Shown: piece by piece, positions 25,568-34,324 of the stretch | Layout: the number at the start of each line of letters is the position of its first letter | Numbering within the stretch: the stretch's first letter is position 1 | Assembly: GCF_000236685.1 (NCBI RefSeq) | Contig: NC_016633.1 | Coordinates: forward strand, 1,488,001-1,552,000 | DNA from: Sphaerochaeta pleomorpha str. Grapes | GTDB taxonomy: Bacteria > Spirochaetota > Spirochaetia > Sphaerochaetales > Sphaerochaetaceae | Direction of reading: 5' to 3' | Length of the DNA stretch: 64,000 nucleotides | The notes under the pieces: model-generated | Databases searched by the model: none | What the model saw: the letters and a program-made list of their open reading frames with translations, nothing else | What the model was told of the DNA's origin: nothing | Program-made: the position numbers and the translations under genes

Positions 25568-26508
25568 GCTTTATAGAAAATATCCTTTCGCTTGGAATTC
25601 CCTTTTCCGTAGCCCTGTTGATTGCCTCCCTTGGGGAGATGTTCAACCAGCGCGCCGGTATCTTCAACCTCGGATGCGAGGGGATCATGGCAATGGGAGC
25701 CTTTTTGGGAATGTTGGTTCCTTTTAGCTTTGGGCATGGCGGGGCAACCCCGGGAATTTATAATATCCTCGGGCTGTTGCTGGCAATGGGAGTCGGAGCA
25801 CTGTTTGGGATGCTATTCGGTCTGGTCGTCGTAACCTTCCGTGCACCCCAGGGAATTGCCGGTATCGGGTTGCAGATGTTTGGTGTAGGAACTGCCGGAA
25901 CCCTCTTCAGGCATTTCGTAGGTGGCTCTCAGAGTATCCCTGGCATCAGCGAACTCCCGATCCCTGTTCTCTCGAAAATACCTCTTCTTGGGCCTATTCT
26001 ATTTTCCCACAACCCATTGGTGTATCTGGCTTTTGCTTTTGTCCCTGTTTCCTGGTACATTCTTTTCAAAACCCCCTGGGGGTTGAAAGTTCGTGCAGTA
26101 GGGACCAACCCAAGGGCTGCTGACTCTATCGGTATTGAAGTAAACAAGGTACGTTTCCAAGCTCTTGCAGTCGGAGGGGCCCTTGCAGGTCTTGCCGGGG
26201 CTTACCTGAGCCTTTGCCAGGTAAAGATGTTCAGTGATGAAATCATTGCAGGAAGAGGGTTCATCGCCGTTGCCTTGGTCTATTTCGGCCACTGGAATCC
26301 TGTAAAGATTATGGCTGGCGCTTTGCTTTTCAGCCTTGCACAATCCCTTCAACTAGCAATTCAGGGCCAGGGAATCAATTTCCCCTATGAATTTGCAGTA
26401 ATGCTTCCCTATGTTCTGGTTATCATTGTATTGGCTTTCAGCCGTGAAAGCCAGTTGCTTGGACCTACAGCACTAGGCAAGCCGTTTAATAGGGAAAAAA
26501 GAACCTGA
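25564..26508 (+). CDS. ABC transporter permease, nucleoside type (second)
   Basis: 314 residues, about eight to nine helices. The motif RAGIFNLGCEGIMAMGAF near residue 30 is the second-permease form of the NxGxEG signature, and RAVGTNPRAADSIGIEVNKVR is the coupling loop. It matches the YufQ/NupQ type partner. It overlaps the first permease by 4 bp (ATGA), ends the operon and is followed by a strong terminator. Confidence 0.92.
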   Translation: MSFIENILSLGIPFSVALLIASLGEMFNQRAGIFNLGCEGIMAMGAFLGMLVPFSFGHGGATPGIYNILGLLLAMGVGALFGMLFGLVVVTFRAPQGIAGIGLQMFGVGTAGTLFRHFVGGSQSIPGISELPIPVLSKIPLLGPILFSHNPLVYLAFAFVPVSWYILFKTPWGLKVRAVGTNPRAADSIGIEVNKVRFQALAVGGALAGLAGAYLSLCQVKMFSDEIIAGRGFIAVALVYFGHWNPVKIMAGALLFSLAQSLQLAIQGQGINFPYEFAVMLPYVLVIIVLAFSRESQLLGPTALGKPFNREKRT

Positions 26509-26555
26509 CCGACAATTGTCAGCCGGGTATTGACCGATTTCTCATGTGTTGGAAT

Positions 26556-26586
26556 GGGGGCTGCGTTGCAGCCCCCTTCCTCTTTT
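26556..26586 (+). terminator. terminator of the first BMP transporter operon
   Basis: Perfect 9-bp GC-rich stem GGGGGCTGC / GCAGCCCCC with a GTT loop, followed by TTCCTCTTTT. Confidence 0.9.
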
Positions 26587-26733
26587 CATGCAACAATGAT
26601 TCGGCTTTTTAAAGGTAGGATATGAAGTAGGACTGTTCCAAGAAGTGCTAAGAATATATTAATAATAAATAGTTGCTTAAAGCATAATTGAAGAATACGA
26701 TATGTAGATAACATTTCTTAGGATAATCCCAAT

Positions 26734-27729
26734 ATGCAACAGTATAAAAAACGAAAATTAAGTATTGACCAACAAATTGCCCATATGAGAGAAACAAAAG
26801 GAATAAAATTCAGCGTATCTACAGAAGACGATGCAAAAGATTTTTTACAAACGAGCAATTACTATTTCAGAGTCAAGTCTTATGCCAAGAATTATGATAA
26901 ATTTCAAGCCCCCCCACGTGAAGGTAAATATATTAATCTGGATTTTGCATATCTAAAAGAATTGTCAATAATAGATATGCATTTCAAAGATATAATCCAT
27001 AGAATCCTTGAAGCAATAGAACATTTTGCGAAGTTGCAAATAGTAAATGATTTGGAGAACAATCCAAGTGAAGACGGTTATAATATAGTTAGACTTTTCT
27101 TTGAAAATGACCTAATGATAAATGAAAACAGAATCTTGAATACAATTTCGAAACACAAAAATAGTTACTGTGGTAATTTGATCAATAAATATTGTCCATC
27201 ATATAACCCTTCACCAAATGACCAAGCGTTTGCTTTATGGAATGTAGAGGAAGTACTATCCTTCGGAGATTTTATCAAACTATTCGAATTCTATTATACA
27301 AAGTATCCAAGCCAAACATTTGATATTAAAAAAACCAGAAGTCTGCTCTGGTCAGCAAGAATGCTTCGTAATGCGGTAGCCCATGACAACTGTTTGCTTA
27401 ATAGCGTCCGGACTGGTTATGCTAATAACAATTTTAAAATTAACCTGTATCTAAATACCTATATTCAGAAAAATATAAAAACAATTTCTCAACAAACTCG
27501 TAGTTCAAAATTATCAAATCCCGTAATTCATGATTTTGTTGCATCCTTGATTCTGTTTGATGAAATAGTAACAAGCAGAGAAATAAAAAAATCAAGAATC
27601 GATGAGTTATCTTCTTTTATTAATACAAGATGCAGAAACCACAAAGAGTATTTTGAAAAAAATTCATATCTAAGCTCAACCTATCAGTTCATAAAGAAAA
27701 TCGTTGACTATTATGCCAGCGTTATATAA
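26734..27729 (+). CDS. AbiD/AbiF-like (Abi_2 family) HEPN protein, probable abortive-infection toxin
   Basis: 331 residues. The order of motifs fits the Abi_2 family: LSIDQQIAHMRETKG near the start, FLQTSNYYFRVKSY (residues 30-45), an AFALWNVEEVLSFGDFIKLFEFY segment near 165-190, and LRNAVAHDNCLLN. The last holds R212-N-A-V-A-H217, an R-x4-H HEPN motif, the RNase centre of this class. Members act in phage defence as abortive-infection RNases. The gene is visibly more AT-rich than its neighbours, with many AAA/AAT/ATA codons, and stands alone between two terminators, which suggests horizontal gain. A possible RNA partner lies downstream on the other strand. Confidence 0.85.
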   Translation: MQQYKKRKLSIDQQIAHMRETKGIKFSVSTEDDAKDFLQTSNYYFRVKSYAKNYDKFQAPPREGKYINLDFAYLKELSIIDMHFKDIIHRILEAIEHFAKLQIVNDLENNPSEDGYNIVRLFFENDLMINENRILNTISKHKNSYCGNLINKYCPSYNPSPNDQAFALWNVEEVLSFGDFIKLFEFYYTKYPSQTFDIKKTRSLLWSARMLRNAVAHDNCLLNSVRTGYANNNFKINLYLNTYIQKNIKTISQQTRSSKLSNPVIHDFVASLILFDEIVTSREIKKSRIDELSSFINTRCRNHKEYFEKNSYLSSTYQFIKKIVDYYASVI

Positions 27730-27746
27730 GATAATACATGATGAAC

Positions 27747-27925
27747 AAAAAAATGCCTTGCCGGCATCTTTTATAGGAGGGGATCCCGCCGTCGTATACG
27801 GACAGATTCACTCCGATTTTTTTTGCTTTTTCAGTTAATTCCATCCTATTTATCCAGGTTTTCCACCTTCCGTCCCCTCCTCCTGCAACAAGACGCAACT
27901 GCTCCTTGACTATTTCCACAATTCA
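27747..27925 (-). ncRNA. candidate structured RNA convergent with the Abi gene
   Basis: Read on the minus strand, the region ends in a terminator: ATGCC-GGCAA-GGCAT extended by A-T pairs into seven Ts at 27747-27753. Upstream of it a perfect 9-bp long-range pair AGGAGGGGA / TCCCCTCCT (27873-27881 with 27775-27783) encloses about 90 nt with two small hairpins, AGGT/ACCT and CCGT/ACGG. No clear promoter was found. A 65-codon frame with a GTG start also exists on this strand, so coding cannot be excluded. The call is tentative and made because Abi genes of the AbiF type are known to be linked to a conserved non-coding RNA. Confidence 0.4.
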
Positions 27926-27936
27926 AGTGAAAATAT

Positions 27937-27960
27937 ATCGGTATAGTATCACAGACCGAT
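27937..27960. promoter_or_regulatory. inverted repeat upstream of the molybdenum hydroxylase gene
   Basis: ATCGGT and ACCGAT are separated by 12 bp. A TTGACT hexamer lies at 27906-27911 with a possible -10 (GAAAAT) 17 bp further. The repeat could be an operator for the hydroxylase gene, or a hairpin of the neighbouring RNA candidate. Confidence 0.35.
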
Positions 27961-28060
27961 GTATCCATTCTCAGGATGCTGACGCTAAGCGGCTAACAAC
28001 TGTTCCCAACTTAATCAAATGGTCCCATTACATTCCGGTTTCATAAGGAATCAGGGTGCA

Positions 28061-30646
28061 ATGGTATTGGAGGGCAAAGCTGTGTATGCTTTCAGCGTAA
28101 ATGGAAACCAGATTTCCTATGAAGGTGAAGATAAGAAACTTCTCCGTTTCCTACGGGAAGACCTTAACCTTACCGGAACCAAAGATGGTTGCAGTGAAGG
28201 GGCCTGTGGCACCTGTACTGTTTTGATAGATGGCAAGAAGACAAAGGCGTGTGTACCTTCCCTTTCAAAGCTGGAAGGAAAATCAATCATAACCATAGAA
28301 GGCCTGACAGAAAGGGAAGACGAGGTCTATTCCTACTGTTTTGCTGAAGCTGGTGCAGTCCAGTGCGGCTTCTGTACCCCTGGGATGATCCTTTGTGCAA
28401 AAAGTCTCATTGATGTCGAGAAGAATCCTACTCTCGATATGGTAAAGAAAACCATTAAAGGTAACATCTGCCGATGCACCGGGTATAAGAAAATCGAGGA
28501 AGCCATTTTGATGGCTGCAACCTTTATGCGGGAAGATAAACCCGTCCCCAAGCAAGAAGAAGAGCCTAAACTTACAAAGAAATTCCGTCGCGTCGATGCA
28601 GTGGAAAAAGCCCTGGGAACAGGGCTCTATACCGACGATATCCGTATCGATGGCATGGTGTTTGCAAAAGCACTCCGGTCAGCCTACCCCAGGGCCCGGG
28701 TGTTAGAAATCGACTCAAGTGAAGCGGAAAAACATCCTGACTTCATACGCATGATCACAGCCTCCGATATACCGGAAAACAAACTCGGGCACCTCACCCA
28801 GGACTGGGATGTCTTTATTGCCAAGGGAGATATTACCCGTTATATCGGTGACGCCATTTGCCTGGTCGTTTCAAAAAGAAGGGAAACCCTCGACGAAATC
28901 GCTTCTCTGGTCAAGGTAGACTATGAGGTACTCAAGCCCGTGCTCTCCATCGAGGAAGCACTAGCTGAAGAAGCCCCCTTGATCCATGAGGGGGGGAATA
29001 CCCTTTCGGTGGAACATATTGTCAGGGGTGATGCTGATTCTGCGATTGCAAACAGCAAGCATGTAATCTCACGGATTTACCATACCCCCTATACCGAACA
29101 TGCCTTCATGGAACCGGAATGTGCAGTAGCCCTCAGCGAAGGGAAAGATGGTGTCCTTGTATATACTTCTGGGCAATCAATTTATGATGAACAGCATGAG
29201 ATTTCGCGTATGCTACGATTGCCTACTTCTAAGGTCCACTGCCACAGTATGCTCGTAGGGGGAGGCTTCGGCGGCAAAGAAGACATGAGTGTACAGCACC
29301 ATGCAGCCTTGGCTGCCTGGATACTCAAGCAACCGGTCAAAGTAAAGCTCAGCAGGCAGGAAAGCCTGATGGTTCACCCCAAACGCCATCCTATGGACAT
29401 CGAGTTGACCACAGCCTGCGACGAAAACGGAAAACTGACTGCAATGAAAGCCGTTATCCTGGCAAATACAGGAGCCTATGCTTCCCTTGGGGGGCCGGTT
29501 TTGCAAAGGGCCTGCACCCATGCCTCCGGTCCTTACAATTTCCAGAACTTCGATGTCCTGGGAAAAGCGATTTATACAAATCTGGTACCGGCTGGAGCCT
29601 TCAGGGGCTTTGGGGTTACCCAGAGTTGCTTTGCAGTCGAGTCGAATATCAACCTGCTTGCCGACGAACTGGGATTGGATTACTGGACGTTCAGGAGATT
29701 AAATGCCCTTAAACCAGGCGACATCATGCCAAACGGCCAGATAGCCGGTGGCGATACCGGTATCATAGAATGCCTCGATGCTGTCAAGGAAGCGTATTTT
29801 GCATCACCGCGTTCAGGCATTGCCTGTGCTTTGAAAAACAGCGGAGTCGGGGTTGGGGTGCCAGATAGCGGCCGCTGCATCCTCTCGGTTGAGCAGGGAA
29901 TCGTGCACATCCGAACCAGTGCAGCCTGCATGGGGCAGGGAGTTGCTACCATGTGCACCCAGATGCTTGGGGAGACTTGCAGCTTAAAAACCTCACAGAT
30001 GCTCGTTGAGCGACCCGATACCGTCAGAACCCCGGATTCGGGAACCAGTACAGCCTCAAGGCAGACTGTATTTACCGGAGAAGCTGTAAAACGGGCAGCC
30101 CTTCAATTGAAGGATGCGCTTGCCGAAAAAATGCTTGCCGATCTTGAAGGCAGGGAATTCTATGGTGAATATACCAGTGAGACAGACCCGATAACCTCGA
30201 CTAAAAAAAATCCAGTCAGCCATGTAGCCTACAGTTATTCTGCCCAGGTGGTTACTTTGGATGAAAGCGGTAGACTGGAAAACGTCGTCGCTGCCTGTGA
30301 TGTCGGGACAATAGTGAATATGCAAGCTTTGACAGGCCAGATTGAAGGTGGAGTGGCCATGGGACTGGGTTACGGCTTGACGGAAGACTTCCCCATGAAA
30401 GATGGCTATCTTGATGTGAAATACGGGACCCTTGGGTTGCTCAGGGCAACCGATGTCCCCAATATCGAGGTCAAACTGGTGGAAGGGCCGAACAAGAGCC
30501 CTATTGCCTACGGGGTAAAGGGAGTCGGTGAACTCTGTACCATTCCAACTGCCCCGGCATGCCAGAATGCCTACTACCGCTTTGACGGCAAGTTCCGCAC
30601 TTCTCTTCCGTTGGAAGAAACTGCATACAGGAAGAAAAAGAACTGA
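28061..30646 (+). CDS. fused 2Fe-2S/molybdopterin hydroxylase, selenium-dependent xanthine dehydrogenase type
   Basis: 861 residues from the ATG at 28061; an earlier in-frame start at 28019 is possible. Residues 1-155 are the xanthine-dehydrogenase small-subunit part: Cys44, Cys49, Cys52 (CSEGACGTC) for a plant-type 2Fe-2S cluster, then CGFCTPG and CRCTGY for the second. The rest is the molybdenum subunit: GTGLYTDD, GGGFGGKED near residue 407, GAFRGFGV, and KGVGE with the catalytic Glu824. No FAD subunit is in the window. This fused layout is that of the selenium-dependent molybdenum hydroxylases that act on purines; the Se is a bound cofactor, not selenocysteine. The neighbours (nucleoside importer, amidohydrolases) support purine catabolism. 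Confidence 0.9.
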   Translation: MVLEGKAVYAFSVNGNQISYEGEDKKLLRFLREDLNLTGTKDGCSEGACGTCTVLIDGKKTKACVPSLSKLEGKSIITIEGLTEREDEVYSYCFAEAGAVQCGFCTPGMILCAKSLIDVEKNPTLDMVKKTIKGNICRCTGYKKIEEAILMAATFMREDKPVPKQEEEPKLTKKFRRVDAVEKALGTGLYTDDIRIDGMVFAKALRSAYPRARVLEIDSSEAEKHPDFIRMITASDIPENKLGHLTQDWDVFIAKGDITRYIGDAICLVVSKRRETLDEIASLVKVDYEVLKPVLSIEEALAEEAPLIHEGGNTLSVEHIVRGDADSAIANSKHVISRIYHTPYTEHAFMEPECAVALSEGKDGVLVYTSGQSIYDEQHEISRMLRLPTSKVHCHSMLVGGGFGGKEDMSVQHHAALAAWILKQPVKVKLSRQESLMVHPKRHPMDIELTTACDENGKLTAMKAVILANTGAYASLGGPVLQRACTHASGPYNFQNFDVLGKAIYTNLVPAGAFRGFGVTQSCFAVESNINLLADELGLDYWTFRRLNALKPGDIMPNGQIAGGDTGIIECLDAVKEAYFASPRSGIACALKNSGVGVGVPDSGRCILSVEQGIVHIRTSAACMGQGVATMCTQMLGETCSLKTSQMLVERPDTVRTPDSGTSTASRQTVFTGEAVKRAALQLKDALAEKMLADLEGREFYGEYTSETDPITSTKKNPVSHVAYSYSAQVVTLDESGRLENVVAACDVGTIVNMQALTGQIEGGVAMGLGYGLTEDFPMKDGYLDVKYGTLGLLRATDVPNIEVKLVEGPNKSPIAYGVKGVGELCTIPTAPACQNAYYRFDGKFRTSLPLEETAYRKKKN

Positions 30647-30684
30647 GAAACATATCTAGATTTTGAGTCAGAGCCTACATACAG

Positions 30685-30714
30685 GAAAAGGTCGCCTTGG
30701 CGACCTTTTCCCTT
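30685..30714 (+). terminator. terminator of the molybdenum hydroxylase gene
   Basis: Perfect 12-bp stem GAAAAGGTCGCC / GGCGACCTTTTC with a TT loop, followed by CCTT. Confidence 0.85.
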
Positions 30715-30726
30715 AAAAGCCTAGTC

Positions 30727-30912
30727 TTATTTCTCGACTTTTCTACTTACCTTCCGCACTGCGCGGAACGGTCTCCCCCCTAGTTTCTGGCTGAGGAATT
30801 GCTTGCATGGGTTTCGGCCTAGCATACTTGGGGGCATCGAGTGCCTTTCATGGCTTTTGTGCTTGGATCTCAACAATGTTGAGTCCTCTTCGTTAGGAAG
30901 TTTTGTAAGCAT
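30727..30912 (-). CDS. small basic hypothetical protein
   Basis: A 61-codon frame preceded by AAGGAGG at 8 bp from the ATG, a strong ribosome-binding site. The product is basic (many Lys, Arg and His, for example RSKHKSHERH and a KVSRKVEK end) and has no membrane segment. I recognise no family. The strong RBS is the main support; the frame also has a longer upstream extension (to 31023) without its own RBS. It could be a real small protein or a chance frame. Confidence 0.4.
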   Translation of the reverse strand: MLTKLPNEEDSTLLRSKHKSHERHSMPPSMLGRNPCKQFLSQKLGGRPFRAVRKVSRKVEK

Positions 30913-31011
30913 ACTGAATCCTCCTTCCTGATGAGAAACAAACAGCCTCTCCCTAAAGTATAATCCATATTCTTCAAAATTCAAGGCACGCAACGACCTT
31001 GAGAAACTCGC

Positions 31012-31045
31012 AAACCTGTGCATACTTTGAGAGGACAGGTTTCTT
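31012..31045. promoter_or_regulatory. inverted repeat upstream of the AraC-type regulator
   Basis: AAACCTGT and ACAGGTTT (8 bp, perfect) are about 17 bp apart and end about 35 bp before the regulator start. A TATACT hexamer follows at about 31057. It could be an autoregulatory site. Confidence 0.4.
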
Positions 31046-31081
31046 TGGAGTCTTTATACTTCTTTTTGCGAGGCCGATGAA

Positions 31082-31936
31082 ATGCAGTGGTTACAGAACC
31101 TGAACGACGCACTCACCTACATTGAAAACAATCTTGATGGCGAAATCTCCTATGAGAAGGCTGCCCGGCTTGGAGGATGCTCTACCTACCACTTCCAGAG
31201 GATGTTTGCCTATGTCAGCGGAGTTCCTCTCTCTGAGTATATTCGTAGAAGAAGACTTACCAAGGCTGCTTTCGATTTGCAACGGGGAGATAAAGTACTG
31301 GAGGTAGCCCTTCGCTATGGGTATGAGTCTCCAACTTCATTCAACCGGGCATTTTGCAATCTGCACGGAATGGTTCCTTCCCTGGCTCGCAAACAAGGGT
31401 CTGCCTTGAAGGCATATCCCAGGATGACATTCAGCATGACTATCAAAGGAGATCAGGAAATGGATTACAGAATCGAAAAGAAAGAAGCGTTTAGAACAAT
31501 CGGTGTCAAGCTTTCACTAGAGAAAGACTCAGATTCGAGTTTTGAAAAAATTCCCCATTTCTGGGCACAAAAACAACAGGATGGAACCATTGCAAAGCTC
31601 TGTTCTATGATGGGAGAAAAACCCGAGGGCTTATTTGGTATCTGCAGCAGCCAAGAGAAACTCTGGCAGTGGAATTATTACATTGCAGTAACCTCTTCTG
31701 GTACAGCGCCGCAGGGTTTTGAGAGTTATACGGTCCCCGCTGCCACCTGGGCCGTATTCCCCTCAAGAGGCCCCATGCCCCAGGCTATACAGAATCTGCA
31801 GAAACAGATTATGAGCGAATGGCTTCCCACATCAAACTACGAACTGGGGACGGCCCCTGACATAGAGGTCTATCTATCGGAAGATCCCTCAGACCAGAGT
31901 TTCGAGGTCTGGCTACCGATAGAGGCCAAGGGTTGA
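31082..31936 (+). CDS. AraC-family regulator with GyrI-like effector-binding domain
   Basis: 284 residues. Residues 1-105 are the AraC DNA-binding domain with two helix-turn-helix units: YEKAARLGGCSTYHFQRMFAYVSG and EVALRYGYESPTSFNRAFCNLHG. Residues 125-284 are a GyrI/Rob-like ligand-binding domain (MDYRIEKKEAFRTIGVKL, then AATWAVFPSRGPMPQAIQNL and a final DIEVYLSEDPSD...FEVWLPI). This order is that of Rob/SoxS-like multidrug or small-molecule sensors. Targets are unknown; it stands alone on the plus strand with its own leader. Confidence 0.92.
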   Translation: MQWLQNLNDALTYIENNLDGEISYEKAARLGGCSTYHFQRMFAYVSGVPLSEYIRRRRLTKAAFDLQRGDKVLEVALRYGYESPTSFNRAFCNLHGMVPSLARKQGSALKAYPRMTFSMTIKGDQEMDYRIEKKEAFRTIGVKLSLEKDSDSSFEKIPHFWAQKQQDGTIAKLCSMMGEKPEGLFGICSSQEKLWQWNYYIAVTSSGTAPQGFESYTVPAATWAVFPSRGPMPQAIQNLQKQIMSEWLPTSNYELGTAPDIEVYLSEDPSDQSFEVWLPIEAKG

Positions 31937-31974
31937 TAGCTTGCCAAGGAGTATATGCATGATATCATATACAT

Positions 31975-33237
31975 ATGATATTAAAACATGCACGATACCT
32001 GGGAAGTGACCACTTGGTCCACACCGGCGATATTAAAATCTCCTCTTCCGTCATTGGTGAGATTGCTGACAATCTTGACCCCAATAGGGGTGAGGAGATT
32101 TTCGACTGTACCCACTACCTCATTTTACCCTCCCTTGCCGATTGTCATGTGCATACCCCCGACACCCTGCTCAGGGGTTTGAACAGGGATATGCCCATGA
32201 AGGACTGGTGTAATGATAGCGTTCAGGGAAAACTACAGAGATTTATTTTTGACTACCTCGACGGCATTGTCGAAACCCCGGCTTTCAGGACCTTGGTTCT
32301 GTATGCCTATATGCAGTATGTCAAACAAGGGGTTTCCTTTATTGTTGAAACCGGGCAGGCAGACGAATCCTCAGCTGTCTTGCAAGAATGTGCCCAAGAA
32401 ATCGGGATAAAAGCCCTCGTCGACTATTACGACCAATATCCGCCAGAAAAAGAGGAAACCGATCTCGTGATTCAAGGCACCCACCTGAGTGAAGAAGAAG
32501 ACCTCACTGAGGAAATCCTGGAGAAAACAAGGATCCGATACGCGCAGGACAAGCCTTTCTTGATGACCCATTGCCTGGAGACAAGCTGGAGACGGGCAGA
32601 AATAAAGAAAAAGTTCGGGCTGTCTACCATTGAACTACTTGCCCGTGAGCATATGCTTGGGGAAAAAACCATTCTGTTTCACTGCGTAGAAACCACAGAA
32701 GATGACATCTTACTTTTGGCCAAACATCAGGCAAATGTTGTACATTGCCCACTTTCCAATATACAAAGCAGCGAGGGGAACATGAACCTCTGCTCTATGC
32801 TCCAGCAAAAGATCAATGTAACGCTAGGCACCGATTTTATAACCCATGACCTCTGGGATGTCATGAGAACCACCTATGGGGAATTGAAGCAGGGAATGCA
32901 CCCTGAGCTCTATACGGCAAACATCGTCTTTGACATGGTTACCACCCATGCCGCCCCGTTAGCAGAAGGTACCGGATATTGTGGAATAATCGAAGAAGGC
33001 AATAGCGCTGACCTATGCTTTATCAAACTCAACAACCAGGTAAGCCCACTCATCTCGTTACCCGGATTCTCCAATATCATGCACAACATTGTCCTCTATA
33101 CCCGCAATGAGATGATAGACCATGTCATGTCCAACGGCGTGTGGATCATGCAGGATAAAAAATTCCTGACCATTGACGAAGAGAAAATCAGAAGGGAATA
33201 TTCTCTGCTTGTTGCCCAGCTATTCCAGAATAAATAG
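31975..33237 (+). CDS. amidohydrolase-superfamily enzyme, deaminase/chlorohydrolase type
   Basis: 420 residues. The metal and substrate sites are visible in order: DCHVHTP (HxH, near residue 59), MTHCLE (near 199), HCVETTEDD (near 231) and LGTDF (near 284). The layout is the ATZ/TRZ group that includes guanine deaminase, SsnA and adenosylhomocysteine deaminase. The substrate cannot be read from sequence; the purine-related neighbours make a purine or pterin amine likely. No good RBS is seen; the gene begins 38 bp after the AraC gene, inside ATATGATATCATATACATATG-like AT sequence. Confidence 0.85.
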   Translation: MILKHARYLGSDHLVHTGDIKISSSVIGEIADNLDPNRGEEIFDCTHYLILPSLADCHVHTPDTLLRGLNRDMPMKDWCNDSVQGKLQRFIFDYLDGIVETPAFRTLVLYAYMQYVKQGVSFIVETGQADESSAVLQECAQEIGIKALVDYYDQYPPEKEETDLVIQGTHLSEEEDLTEEILEKTRIRYAQDKPFLMTHCLETSWRRAEIKKKFGLSTIELLAREHMLGEKTILFHCVETTEDDILLLAKHQANVVHCPLSNIQSSEGNMNLCSMLQQKINVTLGTDFITHDLWDVMRTTYGELKQGMHPELYTANIVFDMVTTHAAPLAEGTGYCGIIEEGNSADLCFIKLNNQVSPLISLPGFSNIMHNIVLYTRNEMIDHVMSNGVWIMQDKKFLTIDEEKIRREYSLLVAQLFQNK

Positions 33238-33255
33238 AAAGCGATAGGCTACCAC

Positions 33256-33281
33256 TAAAAAAGCTCCCCCTGGTGGGGGAG
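33256..33281 (-). terminator. terminator of the NUP gene (minus strand)
   Basis: Stem CTCCCCC / GGGGGAG with a four-base loop. The adenine run 33257-33262 gives a six-T tail on the minus strand. Confidence 0.85.
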
Positions 33282-33319
33282 AGACTTTACAATAATAGTT
33301 TAGCTGTCTATCTATTTGC

Positions 33320-34324
33320 TCACTTTACCGAAGGAATGGTAGTACCGTAGGAATCCCAATTGGCAACAAGAGAATCGATCACCTTCGACCCGACTAAAAA
33401 CCCGTTCTTCATCCCCATCGAGAAAGCACCTGAGCTTGCGCTAAGGCTTTCAAGCACCGTTTGACCGGGATACGGTTGATCAAAATTGACAACATCACGA
33501 CAGACAAGCAAACGGTCGAGCAAGCCGTAATTCATGGCAGCAACACCGAAAGCACTGTCTTCCATCTGGGTTACCATATAGGTTCCAGCCCCATAGGCAG
33601 CACAGACTTCATCTGCATGCAAAGAAGAGTGTTCACCATGCCAGTAGCTGTCTCCGGTTACCGAGACGCCCATGCGAACGGCAGGGGTTTCCAGAGCCTC
33701 TGCAGCACCGTAATTGGCTCTGTATGCGGCTGCCTTTGGATCATCGACAAGCACAACATCCTTTGTAGTCTCATAGGCCCACTGGGAAAGGCTTGCGTTG
33801 AGCTTGATATACCCTGCCCTGTCGTATCCTTCGCTACGAAGGAAGGTAGCAGAGGTGCCAGGGGCAATATCGGACTCAGTCCAGGCATGGCCAAGCTCGA
33901 AGTCTACCAATTCATTTGCCCAGACAACGTCCCCCAAGGTCCCACGCTGCGGAGGCATCCCGGAACATCCGGAAACCAAGATATAGGTCTGGGAGAAATC
34001 AAACCGTGGGTCACTGAGAATTGCAGTGAGCGTTGATGAGGCTTGAGCCTTGCCCATACCTGCGATACATCCTGCAACACCATCATCGTTGATATACAAG
34101 GTCAAAGGCATGGAATTGAGCGTGTAACTTTCAGCACCATCAAAATAGGTTTCATAGTAATTCTGAAATTCACCGGCAAAGTCCCCTTTATTTGCACCAA
34201 CTTCAAACATGTCGAGCACGAGTACCTTGACTACGGGTTTTTCGACCACGCCCTGCGCCATAAGGTTTGTTGCAGAAATTACCAATACAAGCAACAAGAT
34301 TGTCATCTTCACATACTTTTTCAT
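33320..34324 (-). CDS. purine nucleoside permease (NUP) family protein, periplasmic
   Basis: 334 residues. Signal peptide 1-23 (MKKYVKMTILLLVLVISATNLMAQ). The mature chain matches the NUP family: VKVLVLDMFEVGANKGDFAGEFQ, MPLTLYINDDGVAGCIAGMGKAQASSTLTAIL, VSGCSGMPPQRGTLGDVVWAN. No set of membrane helices is seen, so despite the family name it is not a classic permease; the fold is likely nucleoside-phosphorylase-like, and a periplasmic nucleoside-binding or nucleoside-cleaving role is inferred. The neighbouring purine genes fit. It is divergent from the NMO-type gene. Confidence 0.85.
   Translation of the reverse strand: MKKYVKMTILLLVLVISATNLMAQGVVEKPVVKVLVLDMFEVGANKGDFAGEFQNYYETYFDGAESYTLNSMPLTLYINDDGVAGCIAGMGKAQASSTLTAILSDPRFDFSQTYILVSGCSGMPPQRGTLGDVVWANELVDFELGHAWTESDIAPGTSATFLRSEGYDRAGYIKLNASLSQWAYETTKDVVLVDDPKAAAYRANYGAAEALETPAVRMGVSVTGDSYWHGEHSSLHADEVCAAYGAGTYMVTQMEDSAFGVAAMNYGLLDRLLVCRDVVNFDQPYPGQTVLESLSASSGAFSMGMKNGFLVGSKVIDSLVANWDSYGTTIPSVK

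Noticed and set aside
27722-27919. 65-codon minus-strand frame beside the Abi gene as a protein
   Set aside because: It begins with GTG just after a stop, has no convincing RBS and covers the hairpin-rich region and terminator. RNA is a better first guess, but the call is not firm.
28061-30646. Selenocysteine in the molybdenum hydroxylase
   Set aside because: There is no in-frame TGA; in this enzyme type selenium is a labile cofactor.
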